Shown here piece by piece: positions 25,980-34,736 of a stretch of 64,000 nucleotides of DNA (position 1 is its first letter; each line of letters opens with the position of its first letter). Origin of the DNA: Marichromatium purpuratum 984 (GTDB lineage: Bacteria > Pseudomonadota > Gammaproteobacteria > Chromatiales > Chromatiaceae). The stretch lies in contig NZ_CP007031.1 of the NCBI RefSeq assembly GCF_000224005.2, positions 2,509,001 through 2,573,000 on the forward strand, given 5' to 3'. The notes under the pieces are model-generated. The model made no database searches, was not told the origin of the DNA, and saw only the letters and a list, made by a program, of their open reading frames with translations. Position numbers and translations under genes: made by a program.

Positions 25980-26849
25980 ATGATGCGTATCTTCCTCTTC
26001 CTGACGACCAACCTCGCGATCCTGGTCGTCATCAGCGTGGCCTTCCGGCTGTTCGGCATCGACGGCGTGGTCCAGCAGAACGGACTCGACATGGGCGCGC
26101 TGCTGCTGATGGCGGCGATCATCGGCTTCAGCGGCTCGCTGATCTCGCTGTTCCTCTCCAAGACGCTGGCCAAGCACGGCATGCGGGTGCAGATCATCGA
26201 GCAGCCGTCGACGCCCTTCGAGCAGTGGCTGCTCGAGACCGTCGCTCGCCAGTCCGAGCGTGCCGGCATCCGCATGCCCGAGGTCGGCATCTTCGACTCA
26301 CCCCAACCCAACGCCTTCGCCACCGGCTGGAACCGCAACGACGCCCTGGTCGCGGTCAGTACCGGGCTGCTGCAACACATGAACAAACAGGAGGTCGAGG
26401 CGGTGGTCGGCCACGAGATCAGCCACGTGGCCAACGGCGACATGGTCACCCTGGCGCTGATCCAGGGGGTGGTCAACACCTTCGTGGTATTCCTCGCGCG
26501 GATCATCGGCCACACCGTCGACCGGGTGATCTTCAAGAACGAGGACGGACCGGGGATCGGCTACTTCGTCGTCTCGATCATCGCCGAGATCCTGCTCTCG
26601 GTGCTCGCCACCATGATCGTGATGTGGTTCTCGCGCTATCGCGAGTTCCGCGCCGACGCCGGCGGTGCCGCACTCACCAGCCCCAGACAGATGGCCGACG
26701 CGCTGCGCGCGCTGCAGCGGGTCCACGAGCCACAGGATCTGCAGGCCAAGGAGTTCGCCGCCTTCGGCATCTCCGGCAAGATCGGCAGCCTGTTCAGCAG
26801 CCACCCGCCGCTCGAGCAGCGCATCGCCGCGCTTGAACAGGCGGGCTGA
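25980..26849 (+). CDS. htpX: Membrane zinc protease HtpX
   Basis: A 289-residue M48 metalloprotease of the inner membrane that degrades misfolded membrane proteins. Two membrane helices lie at about 4-25 and 36-58. The zinc motif HEISH is near residue 142, with the third ligand expected in the later E-F-R-A-D segment (YREFRADAGG). Two more hydrophobic segments lie between them. The C-terminal SSHPPLEQRIAAL is typical. Length matches the E. coli protein. The start at 25980 (or 25983) follows CAGGAG about 10 bases upstream. It is convergent with the glutathione peroxidase gene. Confidence 0.95.
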   Translation: MMRIFLFLTTNLAILVVISVAFRLFGIDGVVQQNGLDMGALLLMAAIIGFSGSLISLFLSKTLAKHGMRVQIIEQPSTPFEQWLLETVARQSERAGIRMPEVGIFDSPQPNAFATGWNRNDALVAVSTGLLQHMNKQEVEAVVGHEISHVANGDMVTLALIQGVVNTFVVFLARIIGHTVDRVIFKNEDGPGIGYFVVSIIAEILLSVLATMIVMWFSRYREFRADAGGAALTSPRQMADALRALQRVHEPQDLQAKEFAAFGISGKIGSLFSSHPPLEQRIAALEQAG

Positions 26850-26862
26850 ACGGCCACCACAT

Positions 26863-26884
26863 GCCCCGGCCCGCGCGCCGGGGC
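26863..26884. terminator. Hairpin between convergent htpX and peroxidase genes
   Basis: An 8-bp perfect stem, GCCCCGGC (26863-26870) with GCCGGGGC (26877-26884). There is no T tract on either side, so it may act only as a weak or Rho-assisted bidirectional terminator. Confidence 0.45.
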
Positions 26885-26898
26885 GCGCCCTCCCCGGC

Positions 26899-27441
26899 TC
26901 ACAGCAGACGTTCGATCGCCCGCACCAGCCGACCGCTCTGCGGCTTGGTGACGCTCGAATAGCTCTCGACCAGATTGCCCTCGCGATCGATCAGATACTT
27001 GTAGAAGTTCCACTTCGGGTAAGGCGCACCGGCGGCAGCCAGGCGCTCGAACAGAGGCGCGGCCCGACCACGCTTGACGCTGACCTTCTCGAACATCGGG
27101 AACTCGACCGAGTAGGTCAGACGACAGAAGTCGCGGATCTCGGCCTCGTCGCCCGGCTCCTGGTTGGCGAAGTCGTTGGAGGGGAAGCCGAGCACCACCA
27201 GACCCCGATCGGCGTAATCGCGATAGAGCGCCTCCAGCCCCTCGTACTGCGGGGTGAAACCGCACTTGCTGGCGGTGTTGACCACCAGGATCACCTTGCC
27301 CTGATAGGCCTCGCAGAGATTGACCCGCTCGTCCCCGGCGAGCCGACGCACCTCCAGGTCGAGCAGTGACGAACAGGCCGGGGACTCGGCCGCGACCTGG
27401 GTGGCCGCGGCCAGACCGAGGGCGAACAGTGGCAATCTCAT
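26899..27441 (-). CDS. Exported glutathione-peroxidase-family protein
   Basis: A 180-residue thiol peroxidase of the glutathione peroxidase family, reducing hydroperoxides. The peroxidatic Cys is C60 in NTASKCGFTPQYEGL, with the Gln in LGFPSNDFANQEPG and the Trp in KWNFYKYLID completing the active site. There is a Cys instead of selenocysteine. Unlike cytoplasmic BtuE-type enzymes it has a signal peptide (MRLPLFALGLAAATQVAA), placing it in the periplasm, and an extra Cys pair (C23 and C43) before the core. Its reductant there is unclear. Confidence 0.9.
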   Translation of the reverse strand: MRLPLFALGLAAATQVAAESPACSSLLDLEVRRLAGDERVNLCEAYQGKVILVVNTASKCGFTPQYEGLEALYRDYADRGLVVLGFPSNDFANQEPGDEAEIRDFCRLTYSVEFPMFEKVSVKRGRAAPLFERLAAAGAPYPKWNFYKYLIDREGNLVESYSSVTKPQSGRLVRAIERLL

Positions 27442-27628
27442 GATGGGTCTCTCCCGAGGTATCGACGAACATGGAGCGAGACATGGCGCCCGTAAGCGTC
27501 ATTGCAATAATTTCCTACCAAATTGGTTGGAAAATCTCGAAGGTGCGCCCACATCCCTTACTCCGAACCCATCAACACGCCCGCGTCGCCTTGCGGGCCA
27601 TGAGCAGCACAGCATTCGAGGAGCCAAG

Positions 27629-28372
27629 ATGAGCGACTGGGTCAAAGGCAGGGTAGCAGCCAAGCAGCAATGGGCCGAGGGGCTCTACAGCATGCGCTTC
27701 GAGGCAACGCTCGAACCCTTCAGCGCCGGGCAGTACATCAAGGTGGCGATGGACATCGATGGCGAGCGCGTCGGTCGTCCCTACTCGCTGGTCAACCCAC
27801 CGGGGCAGGCCGAGCCCGAGATCTATTTCAACGCCATCCCCGAAGGGCCGCTCACCCCCCGACTCTCCGACCTCGAGCCGGGCGACACCGTCTGGCTCAG
27901 CGCGCGCGCCAGCGGCATCTTCACCCTCGATACCGTGCAACCGGCCAAGACACTGTGGCTGCTCGCCACCGGCACCGCGCTCGGGGTCTATCTCTCGATC
28001 CTGCGCACCGCCACGCCCTGGGAACAGTTCGAGCGCGTGGTCCTGGTCCACGGCGTACGCCAGCCGAGCGACCTCACCTATGGCGACACCCTCGCCGAGA
28101 TCGTCGCGCACCATGGCGAGCGCTTCACCTTCATCCCCGCGATCAGCCGCGCCGAGGCCCCGGACGCGCTCTATGGCCGCATCACCGACCTGCTGGTCTC
28201 GGGCACCCTGGAGGCACGCGCCGGCGCCACCATCACTCCCGAGGACAGCCACGTCATGCTCTGCGGCAACTCGGCGATGATCAAGGAATCCAAGGCGATC
28301 CTCGAATCACGCGGACTCGAACGCCACCGCCGCCACGCCCCGGGGCAGTACACCACCGAGCAGTATCATTGA
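27629..28372 (+). CDS. fpr: Ferredoxin-NADP+ reductase
   Basis: A 247-residue FAD enzyme of the bacterial ferredoxin/flavodoxin-NADP+ reductase type. The FAD-binding RPYSLVNPPG is near residue 50, the NADP-binding LLATGTALGVYLSILR near 110-130, and VMLCGNSAMI near 210. The C-terminus ends HAPGQYTTEQYH, close to the short C-terminus of the Fpr subclass. It links NADPH with ferredoxins in redox balance or oxidative-stress defence. The start at 27629 is supported by GAGGAG eight bases upstream; in-frame sequence further upstream is non-coding in character. The stop lies just before repeat B. Confidence 0.92.
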   Translation: MSDWVKGRVAAKQQWAEGLYSMRFEATLEPFSAGQYIKVAMDIDGERVGRPYSLVNPPGQAEPEIYFNAIPEGPLTPRLSDLEPGDTVWLSARASGIFTLDTVQPAKTLWLLATGTALGVYLSILRTATPWEQFERVVLVHGVRQPSDLTYGDTLAEIVAHHGERFTFIPAISRAEAPDALYGRITDLLVSGTLEARAGATITPEDSHVMLCGNSAMIKESKAILESRGLERHRRHAPGQYTTEQYH

Positions 28373-28809
28373 GGGCAGCGAGCAGCTGCCAGCGATCAGC
28401 CACCAGCTTCCAGTCACTCGGCGGCTGGCGGCTGCTTTGAACCGCAAAGACGCGAAGGACACGAAGGCTTTTTCAGCCATCAGCGACCAGCCGTCGGCCT
28501 CCAACGCAACACCTTGCTCACAGGCAGCGCCAGCTGGCGACTGGCGGCTGATAGCTGGCGGCTGGCGGCTGGCGGCTGGCGGCTGATAGCTGGCGACTGG
28601 CGACTGGCGACTGGCGACTGATTTGAACCACAAAGACGCGAAGGACACGAAGGTTTTTTCAGCCATCAGCGACCAGCCGACGGCCGCCGGCACAAGACTT
28701 TGCTCACAGGCAGCGCCGACTGGCGGCTGATAGCTGGCGGCTGACGACTGACGGCTGGCCGCTGAAAAGTAGCTAGCAGCTCACAACCGACCGCTCCCCT
28801 CCCTCATCA
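28373..28809. repeat. Dispersed repeat B: two tandem core-heptamer units
   Basis: Two direct units, beginning TTTGAACCGCAAAGACGCG at 28436 and TTTGAACCACAAAGACGCG at 28622. Each continues with ACACGAAGG, TTTTTCAGCCATCAGCGACCAG, a variable part, TTGCTCACAGGCAGCGCC, and irregular CTGGCGG/CTGGCGA heptamers with CTGATAG spacers. A third, inverted core copy (TTCGCGTCCTTCGCGCC, from 28813) overlaps the 3' end of the PAP2 gene. No gene is present between 28373 and 28809. The family is the same as at 13144-13518 and 36080-36333. Confidence 0.85.
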
Positions 28810-29673
28810 TCACTTCGCGTCCTTCGCGCCTTCGTGGTTGACCTCTTCGTGGTTGACCTCTCCCCTACGCCACACCGGCAGATAGCCGATCATCGCACTG
28901 CAGAGCGCCGCCACGGCGATCAGGCGCAGCGGCCAGGTCGCGGCGGCATAGCCGCCGTTGTCGAGCAGCAGCGAGACGGCGAGCAGCGCAGCCACGCCGA
29001 CCAGCAGCAGGTGCGGCAGTGGGCGCGTCGCGCCGCCCGGCCAGCGCGCGGCCAGCCAACTCCCGAGCAACGCCGCCAGCCCACCACCGGCGAGACCGAA
29101 GGCGACGTCGACCGGCCAGTGCACCCCCAACGCCACCCGGCTTGCGCCGACCAGCAGGGCGCAGCCGAGCCACACCCAACCCCAGGCGCGGGCGTGCACC
29201 GCCAGCACCCCGAAGAAGACCCCGGCGGTGACGCTGTGCCCGGAGGGGAAGCTGTGCCGGGTATGTCCCGGCCCGATCAGATTGAAGGCATCGGCGCCAA
29301 ACACCGCCGGCGGACGTGCGGCATCGACCAGCGGCTTGAGCCCACGCGCATAGAGCGCGGCGATCAGCGCCGCCAGCACCAGCGCCCAGAACAGCCGGGG
29401 CCGCCGCCAGGAGAAGAGCAGCGCCAGCGCAAAAGCGACCCGCTCGTCGCCGAACAACGTCAGCCACTGCCACAGCCAGTCCGGGGCCAGGGCCGCTGCG
29501 GCATTGAGCCGCAAGAAACCGGCGTGATAGCCGCAGACCAGATAGAGCACCGCCCCCAGCGCCAGCCAGCCGAGCGCCCAGCGCCACTGCCGTCGCGCCC
29601 CCGGCAGCGCCGCCGATTCGGCCCCGGCGCGCGCGGCGAGCCGCGCGCCTAGGCAGGTACGCCAGTCGCTCAT
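28810..29673 (-). CDS. PAP2-family membrane phosphatase
   Basis: A 287-residue membrane phosphatase with about six hydrophobic helices. The PAP2 signature is split as KPLVDAARPPAVF, PSGHSVTAGVFFG and SRVALGVHWPVDVAFG, containing the three motif regions (K...RP, PSGH, SR...H...D). Such enzymes dephosphorylate polyprenyl pyrophosphates or phospholipids. It is the last gene of a run with GT39 and GT2 genes (4-base overlap with GT39), so it may recycle the lipid carrier or modify lipid A. The last 18 residues (RGEVNHEEVNHEGAKDAK) and the stop are encoded by the dispersed repeat core. Confidence 0.88.
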   Translation of the reverse strand: MSDWRTCLGARLAARAGAESAALPGARRQWRWALGWLALGAVLYLVCGYHAGFLRLNAAAALAPDWLWQWLTLFGDERVAFALALLFSWRRPRLFWALVLAALIAALYARGLKPLVDAARPPAVFGADAFNLIGPGHTRHSFPSGHSVTAGVFFGVLAVHARAWGWVWLGCALLVGASRVALGVHWPVDVAFGLAGGGLAALLGSWLAARWPGGATRPLPHLLLVGVAALLAVSLLLDNGGYAAATWPLRLIAVAALCSAMIGYLPVWRRGEVNHEEVNHEGAKDAK

Positions 29674-31286
29674 TGCTCATCTCCCGGCACCGCGCCCTGC
29701 GCGCGCGGGTGCATCAGTACCAGCGCCACCGGCCCGCGCCGATAGAGCTGTTCGCCACGCAGCAACGGATAGTCCTCGACGAGCCGGTCGAGCTTGTCGA
29801 CGCGGAGGAACACCAGATCACCGGCACGCGGCGGGCGGTGCGGGGTGATGGCGTCGCGATAGACGCTGAAGCTCGGCATCGAGGTGCGATAGACCACGGT
29901 CGGACGATCCAGCTCGCGCGCCAGCAGCCCGGCCTCCTTCACCGGCGCCTGCATCACCGCGAACACCCGAGGGACCACCGTGCCATAGACCACCGCCGTC
30001 TGGATCAGCCCGACCAGCACCAGCCGCTGCCACAGCGCCGGGCGCGACCACAGCGCCAACGCCACCACCAGCACGGTGGCGAGCGCGATCTGCGCCAGAT
30101 AGGCCGGGCCGAGCAACGGCAGCGCCAACTCGAACTGGGCGACCTCGTGGGCGCGCCCGCCCTGCCCGGCGGCGATCTGCACCACCAGCGGCAGCGCCAG
30201 CAACAGCGCGAGGAAGACCAGCGGCGGAGCCATCGCCAGCGCGCGGCTGGTCAAGGCGTCACGGTGGCGCGCCATGAGGATGAACAACGGCGCGGCGCCA
30301 TAGAGCAGATAGTGCGGCAGCTTGGTCCCGGAGAAGGAGAAGAACACGAACACGGTGGCAAACCACAGCCACAGGAAGCGGTCGAGCGGATCGGCCCAGC
30401 TCGCGCGCAACCGCGCCAGCAGGCTGAGGAACCAGCCGGTGAAGGGCAGCAGGATCAGCGGCAGCACCACCAGATAGTAGCCGGGGAAGCCCGCGTGGCC
30501 GTGCATGGTGCCGCCGAAGCGCCCGGCGTTGTGTTCGAGGAAGAAGCTGCGGAAGAACCCGGCGCCGTCATCGAGATAGACCGCCAGGTACCAGGGACCG
30601 GCCACCAGCACGAACACCAGCCAGCCGAGCGGCGCGAAGGCCGCGCGCAGCCAGCGTTCGAGCCGCCCCTGCGACCAGAAGAACAGAAAGCTCACCACGA
30701 CCGGGAAGAACACCGCCACCGGCCCCTTGGTGAGGAAGCCGAGCCCCATCCACAGATAGGCGCGCAGCAGCGCGTTGCGGCTCCGCCGTTCACCGGGATC
30801 GAGGAAATAGCGATAGATCTCGAAGAAGGCGAGCGCGATGAAGAGGTTGAGCACCGCATCGGCCACCGCCGCCTTGGCGATCAGCGAGACCTGCAGCGAG
30901 AGCGTCATCACCAGCGCGGCGACGGTCGCCGTGGGCGCATCGAGCCGACCACGCACGAACCCCCACAGCGCCATCACCCAGAGGGTGGCGGCCAGCGCCG
31001 AGGGCAGGCGCAGCGAGAACTCGTCGAAGCCCAGGCCGGAGGCCGAGAGCGCCTGCAGCCAGTAGATCAGCACCGGCTTGTCGTAGCGCGGCTCGCCGTC
31101 CTTGTGTGGGGTGATGAAGTTGCCGCTGGCGAGCATCTCGCGGGTCGCCTCGGTGAAGGCGCCCTCGTCGAGATCGTAGAGCGGCACCGCGCCGAGCTGC
31201 CAGTAGAAGGCGAACAGCACCACCGCGGCAAGCAGCCACGGCGAGGTCAGCGTCCGCGTCAGCGGAGAGTTCTCCGGCCGGCTCAT
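29670..31286 (-). CDS. GT39 (ArnT-like) glycosyltransferase
   Basis: A 538-residue polytopic membrane glycosyltransferase. The first periplasmic loop has the diagnostic YDLDEGAFTEATREMLASG and then RYDKPVLIYWLQA, both typical of ArnT-like lipid A aminoarabinose or related sugar transferases. About twelve hydrophobic helices follow and a soluble C-terminal domain. It overlaps both neighbours by four bases, so it is translationally coupled in a GT2-GT39-PAP2 unit. The GT2 protein would supply a polyprenyl-phosphate sugar. The other arn genes (arnA, arnB, arnD) are not present in this window, so the sugar is not defined. Confidence 0.88.
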   Translation of the reverse strand: MSRPENSPLTRTLTSPWLLAAVVLFAFYWQLGAVPLYDLDEGAFTEATREMLASGNFITPHKDGEPRYDKPVLIYWLQALSASGLGFDEFSLRLPSALAATLWVMALWGFVRGRLDAPTATVAALVMTLSLQVSLIAKAAVADAVLNLFIALAFFEIYRYFLDPGERRSRNALLRAYLWMGLGFLTKGPVAVFFPVVVSFLFFWSQGRLERWLRAAFAPLGWLVFVLVAGPWYLAVYLDDGAGFFRSFFLEHNAGRFGGTMHGHAGFPGYYLVVLPLILLPFTGWFLSLLARLRASWADPLDRFLWLWFATVFVFFSFSGTKLPHYLLYGAAPLFILMARHRDALTSRALAMAPPLVFLALLLALPLVVQIAAGQGGRAHEVAQFELALPLLGPAYLAQIALATVLVVALALWSRPALWQRLVLVGLIQTAVVYGTVVPRVFAVMQAPVKEAGLLARELDRPTVVYRTSMPSFSVYRDAITPHRPPRAGDLVFLRVDKLDRLVEDYPLLRGEQLYRRGPVALVLMHPRAQGAVPGDEQ

Positions 31287-32296
31287 GCCTCGGGCTCCTT
31301 CCAGGCAGCGGTCTCGGCGGGTGAACTCCAGCGGATGCGGAAGTGGGTGCGATCACCCGAGGCGAAGAAGGTGCGGGTGAGCATCTCGGCCAACACCCCG
31401 GTGGTGAGGAGCTGCACCGAGGCGAGCAGCATGAGGATGGCGACGATCAGCAGCGGGCGGCCGCCGATGTCCTCGCCGAGCCAGAACTTCACCCACAGCA
31501 GGTTGGTCATCAGCAGCCCGCCGATCACCCCGAAGGCGATCCCGATCAAGCCGAAGAAGTGTCCGGGACGCGCCCCGAAGCGCAGGAAGAAGAAGGCCGA
31601 GAGCAGGTCGACCAGCACCCGGAAGGTGCGCGAGATACCGTACTTGGAGGTGCCGAACTGGCGTGCCTGGTGGCCGACCTCGATCTCGCCGATACGCTGC
31701 GGCGCGGTCACCCCCGCCACCCACACCGGGATGAAGCGGTGCATCTCGCCGAGCAGCGCCACCTCCTGGATGACCTCGGCGCGATAGACCTTGAGGCTGC
31801 AGCCGTAGTCGTGCAGCGCCACCCCGGTGACCTTGCCGATCAGCTTGTTGGCGATGCGCGAGGGGATCTTGCGCATCACCAGCGCGTCCTGGCGCCGCCG
31901 CCGCCAGCCCTGCAACAGATCGAGATCGCGTTCGAGCAGCGCATCGACCATCCGCGGGATGTCGGCCGGGTCGTTCTGCAGGTCGCCGTCGAGGGTAGCG
32001 ATCAGCTCGCCGCGCGCGCTCTCGAACCCGGCCTGCATCGCCGCGGTCTGGCCGAAGTTGCGCCGCAGCCGGATCACCCGCACGTGCCCGCCCCGGCGCT
32101 CGGCGCAGGCGCGCAACCGCTCGCCGGTGCCGTCGCGGCTACCGTCGTCGACACAGATCAGCTCCCAGGGCGCGCCATAGTCCGCCAGCCCCTGGTGGAC
32201 GCGTTCGAGCATCGGCTCGACGTTGTCGAGCTCCTGGTACATCGGGATGACGACCGACAGCGACGGCCGGGAGGGGGTTCGATCTGGGGTGCTCAT
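31283..32296 (-). CDS. Polyprenyl-phosphate GT2 glycosyltransferase (ArnC/DPM1-like)
   Basis: A 337-residue family 2 glycosyltransferase: LSVVIPMYQELDNVEPMLERV, the nucleotide-binding CVDDGSRDGT, DGDLQNDPADIP and the C-terminal two-helix hairpin (about 235-300). This matches ArnC, YfdH and DPM1-type enzymes that attach a sugar from a nucleotide donor to a polyprenyl phosphate. The product would feed the overlapping GT39 gene downstream. It starts 80 bases after darP on the same strand, so it may be read from the recJ-darP transcript. Confidence 0.88.
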   Translation of the reverse strand: MSTPDRTPSRPSLSVVIPMYQELDNVEPMLERVHQGLADYGAPWELICVDDGSRDGTGERLRACAERRGGHVRVIRLRRNFGQTAAMQAGFESARGELIATLDGDLQNDPADIPRMVDALLERDLDLLQGWRRRRQDALVMRKIPSRIANKLIGKVTGVALHDYGCSLKVYRAEVIQEVALLGEMHRFIPVWVAGVTAPQRIGEIEVGHQARQFGTSKYGISRTFRVLVDLLSAFFFLRFGARPGHFFGLIGIAFGVIGGLLMTNLLWVKFWLGEDIGGRPLLIVAILMLLASVQLLTTGVLAEMLTRTFFASGDRTHFRIRWSSPAETAAWKEPEA

Positions 32297-32376
32297 CGCA
32301 GACAGGGATCCATTCGGTTGAATTCGAAGACCGGGCAGCGACTGCCGGGACCTGGTGGGCGCGCGCAGTATTCCGC

Positions 32377-32907
32377 TCAGTCGGCGGCGGCGTCCATGAC
32401 CTCACGCAGATAGCGAAACAGCTTGCGCGGCGCGTCAGGACGCCCCTGCTCGGCGTCGCGCCGCGCCGCACGCACCAGATGACGCAGGTGCTGACGATCG
32501 ACCTGAGGGCAGGCGTCGATGAACTCGCCAAGGGCCGCCTCCTCGGCGATCAGGCGCTCGCGCCAGCGTTCGAGTTGGTGATGGCGTGCGGAGGCGGCGC
32601 GCTCGCGCGCATCGGCCTCGTCGAGCAGGGCGTGGACGGCGTCCATGTCCTCGCGTTCGAGCAGGTTGGCGATCCGCTTCCAGTGACGCTTGCGCGCGCG
32701 CAGATCCTTGATCCGCGGCGTCTCGTCGATCGCCGCCCAGGTCGCCTCGCTCAGCGACAGGCGCAACAGCTCGGCGCGCGGCATCCCCACCATGCGCTCG
32801 GCGAGCGCCTGCAGCGCCTGGCGCTCGCGCTTGATCTGGCTCCTGCTCGGGCCGAGATCCTGTTCGAGTTCGTCCTCGGTCACGGTGGGGTCGTGGTCTG
32901 TGGTCAT
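32377..32907 (-). CDS. darP: Ribosome-associated protein DarP (YjgA/DUF615)
   Basis: A 176-residue highly charged helical protein of the YjgA (DUF615) family, which joins the 50S subunit during assembly. The N-terminal part reads PSRSQIKRERQALQALAER, then LRLSLSEATWAAIDE, and the C-terminal APRKLFRYLREV is conserved. Its start codon overlaps the recJ stop by four bases (ATGA), so translation is coupled to recJ. The protein is basic and has no membrane segment. Confidence 0.9.
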   Translation of the reverse strand: MTTDHDPTVTEDELEQDLGPSRSQIKRERQALQALAERMVGMPRAELLRLSLSEATWAAIDETPRIKDLRARKRHWKRIANLLEREDMDAVHALLDEADARERAASARHHQLERWRERLIAEEAALGEFIDACPQVDRQHLRHLVRAARRDAEQGRPDAPRKLFRYLREVMDAAAD

Positions 32908-34610
32908 ATCGGTTGTACTGATTCCAGGATGAGTTGTGGGCTCCGACGGCCCCGATAATCATTGACGTCGAGCCGGTAGGCCAGACGCACCCGCCCGTGC
33001 GCGAGCGCGAGCTGCTCGGCCAGATCGAAGCCGATGGCCTCGATCGAGCCGCCCTCGGGCGGCGCCACGCGCAGCTTGAGATGACGCTCGCCGACCAGAC
33101 GCGCCTGCAACACCTCGAACTCGCCGTCGAAACGCGGCTCCGGGAAGCCCTTGCCCCAGGGACCGCCGAGACGCAACGTCTCGGCCGTCTCCAGGGTCAG
33201 CAGCCGCGCCGGCAACGGACCGTCGGAGACCAGCTCGGGGCCGCTCGCCACGCCCTCGAGCATCTCCTCGACCACCGCCGCGAAACGCGCGCGGAAGGGC
33301 TCGAAGGCCTCGGCGCGCAGGCTCAGCCCGGCGGCCATGGCATGACCGCCGAAGCGCGCGATCAACCCCGGCTCGGCCCGGTCGACGCGATCGATGGCGT
33401 CGCGCACGTGCAACCCGTCGATCGAGCGCGCTGAGCCGCGCAGCAGCCCGTCGCCGCCGTCGGCAAAGGCGATCACCGGGCGATGATAGCGTTCGCGGAT
33501 GCGCGCGGCGACGATCCCCGAGACCCCCTGGTGCCAGTCCGCGCCGTACAGACAGAGTGCTGCGGGCAGTCCCTCCTCGGCGAGATCGAGCGCCTGCACC
33601 GCCGTCTCAGCCTGGGCCTTCATCTCGCCCTCGATCTCGCGCCGGCGGCGATTGATCGCATCGAGCTGCTGGGCCAGCGCATTGGCCCGCTCGGCATCGT
33701 CGCTGAGCAGGCACTCGACCCCGACCGACATGTCCTCGAGCCGCCCGGCGGCGTTGAGCCTGGGCGCGGCGGCGAAGGCCAGATCGGTGGCGCTCGCGCG
33801 CATCGGATCGCGCCCGGCCACCCGCAACAGCGCGCGCACCCCGGGACCGCAGTGCCCGGCGCGGATGCGCCTGAGCCCCTGCTCGACGAGGATGCGGTTG
33901 TTGCGATCGAGGGTGACCACATCGGCGACGGTGCCGAGCGCGACCAGATCGAGCAGCGTCGCCAGATTAGGCTCGGCGCGCCCGGCGCCGAACCAGCCGC
34001 GCTCGCGCAGACGCGCGCGCAGCGCCATCAGCAGATAGAAGACCACCCCGACGCCGGCGAGATCCTTGCTCGGGAAGTCGCAACCGGGCTGATTGGGATT
34101 GACGATCGCTGCCGCCTCCGGCAATCGCTCGCCCGGCAAGTGATGATCGGTGACCAGCACCGCCAGCCCCAGCTCGCGTGCCCGCGCCACTCCCTCGACA
34201 CTGGAGATGCCGTTGTCGACGGTGATCAGCAGATCCGGGCCGAGCGCGTGCGCGGCCTCGGCCACCGCCGGACTCAGCCCGTAGCCGAAGTCGAAACGGC
34301 TGGGGATCAGATAGGAGACCCGCGCCGCGCCGAGCGCGCGCAGCCCGCGTACCGCCAGCGCGGTGCCGGTGGCGCCGTCGGCGTCATAATCACCCACCAC
34401 CAGCAGGTGCGCGCCGTCGTGCAGCGCCGCCTCCAGGGTGTCGAGCGCGGCATCCAGCCCGCGCAGCGCGGCGAAGGCCGCCAGCGCCCCGAGCCCGGGT
34501 GGGGCCTCGCCCGAGCGCAACGCATAGAGCCTGGCGAGCAGCTCGGCGGGCGAGTGGACATCGACGAAGGGGGCGTCGCCACCACGGCGACGGATCTGCG
34601 GCTGGGTCAT
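32904..34610 (-). CDS. recJ: Single-strand-specific DNA exonuclease RecJ
   Basis: A 568-residue DHH-family 5'-3' exonuclease for recombination and mismatch repair. The phosphoesterase motifs are present: VVGDYDADGATGTA, ITVDNGISS, VTDHHLPGE (the DHH motif) and IVNPNQPGCDFPSKDLAGVGV, followed by the DHHA1 domain with GGHAMAAGL and a C-terminal OB fold. Length fits RecJ. The start at 34610 is the conventional position; the frame to 34631 adds seven residues. It is followed by darP with a four-base overlap. Confidence 0.95.
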   Translation of the reverse strand: MTQPQIRRRGGDAPFVDVHSPAELLARLYALRSGEAPPGLGALAAFAALRGLDAALDTLEAALHDGAHLLVVGDYDADGATGTALAVRGLRALGAARVSYLIPSRFDFGYGLSPAVAEAAHALGPDLLITVDNGISSVEGVARARELGLAVLVTDHHLPGERLPEAAAIVNPNQPGCDFPSKDLAGVGVVFYLLMALRARLRERGWFGAGRAEPNLATLLDLVALGTVADVVTLDRNNRILVEQGLRRIRAGHCGPGVRALLRVAGRDPMRASATDLAFAAAPRLNAAGRLEDMSVGVECLLSDDAERANALAQQLDAINRRRREIEGEMKAQAETAVQALDLAEEGLPAALCLYGADWHQGVSGIVAARIRERYHRPVIAFADGGDGLLRGSARSIDGLHVRDAIDRVDRAEPGLIARFGGHAMAAGLSLRAEAFEPFRARFAAVVEEMLEGVASGPELVSDGPLPARLLTLETAETLRLGGPWGKGFPEPRFDGEFEVLQARLVGERHLKLRVAPPEGGSIEAIGFDLAEQLALAHGRVRLAYRLDVNDYRGRRSPQLILESVQPI

Positions 34611-34736
34611 GGACACGGGACAAGACAGCAAGGGACGCGGGGCCCGGCCATCAGCACTCGTTCGCGCAAGGCGCGTTGGTTCGACGGCTGATGGCGCGAC
34701 CGCCCCGAGGACCGGGATTCGGGCGAACGCTATAGC

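Noticed and set aside
29673-31787. A 704-codon plus-strand frame rich in Arg, Gln and His
   Set aside because: Antisense shadow of the GT39 and GT2 genes; no ribosome site or domain.
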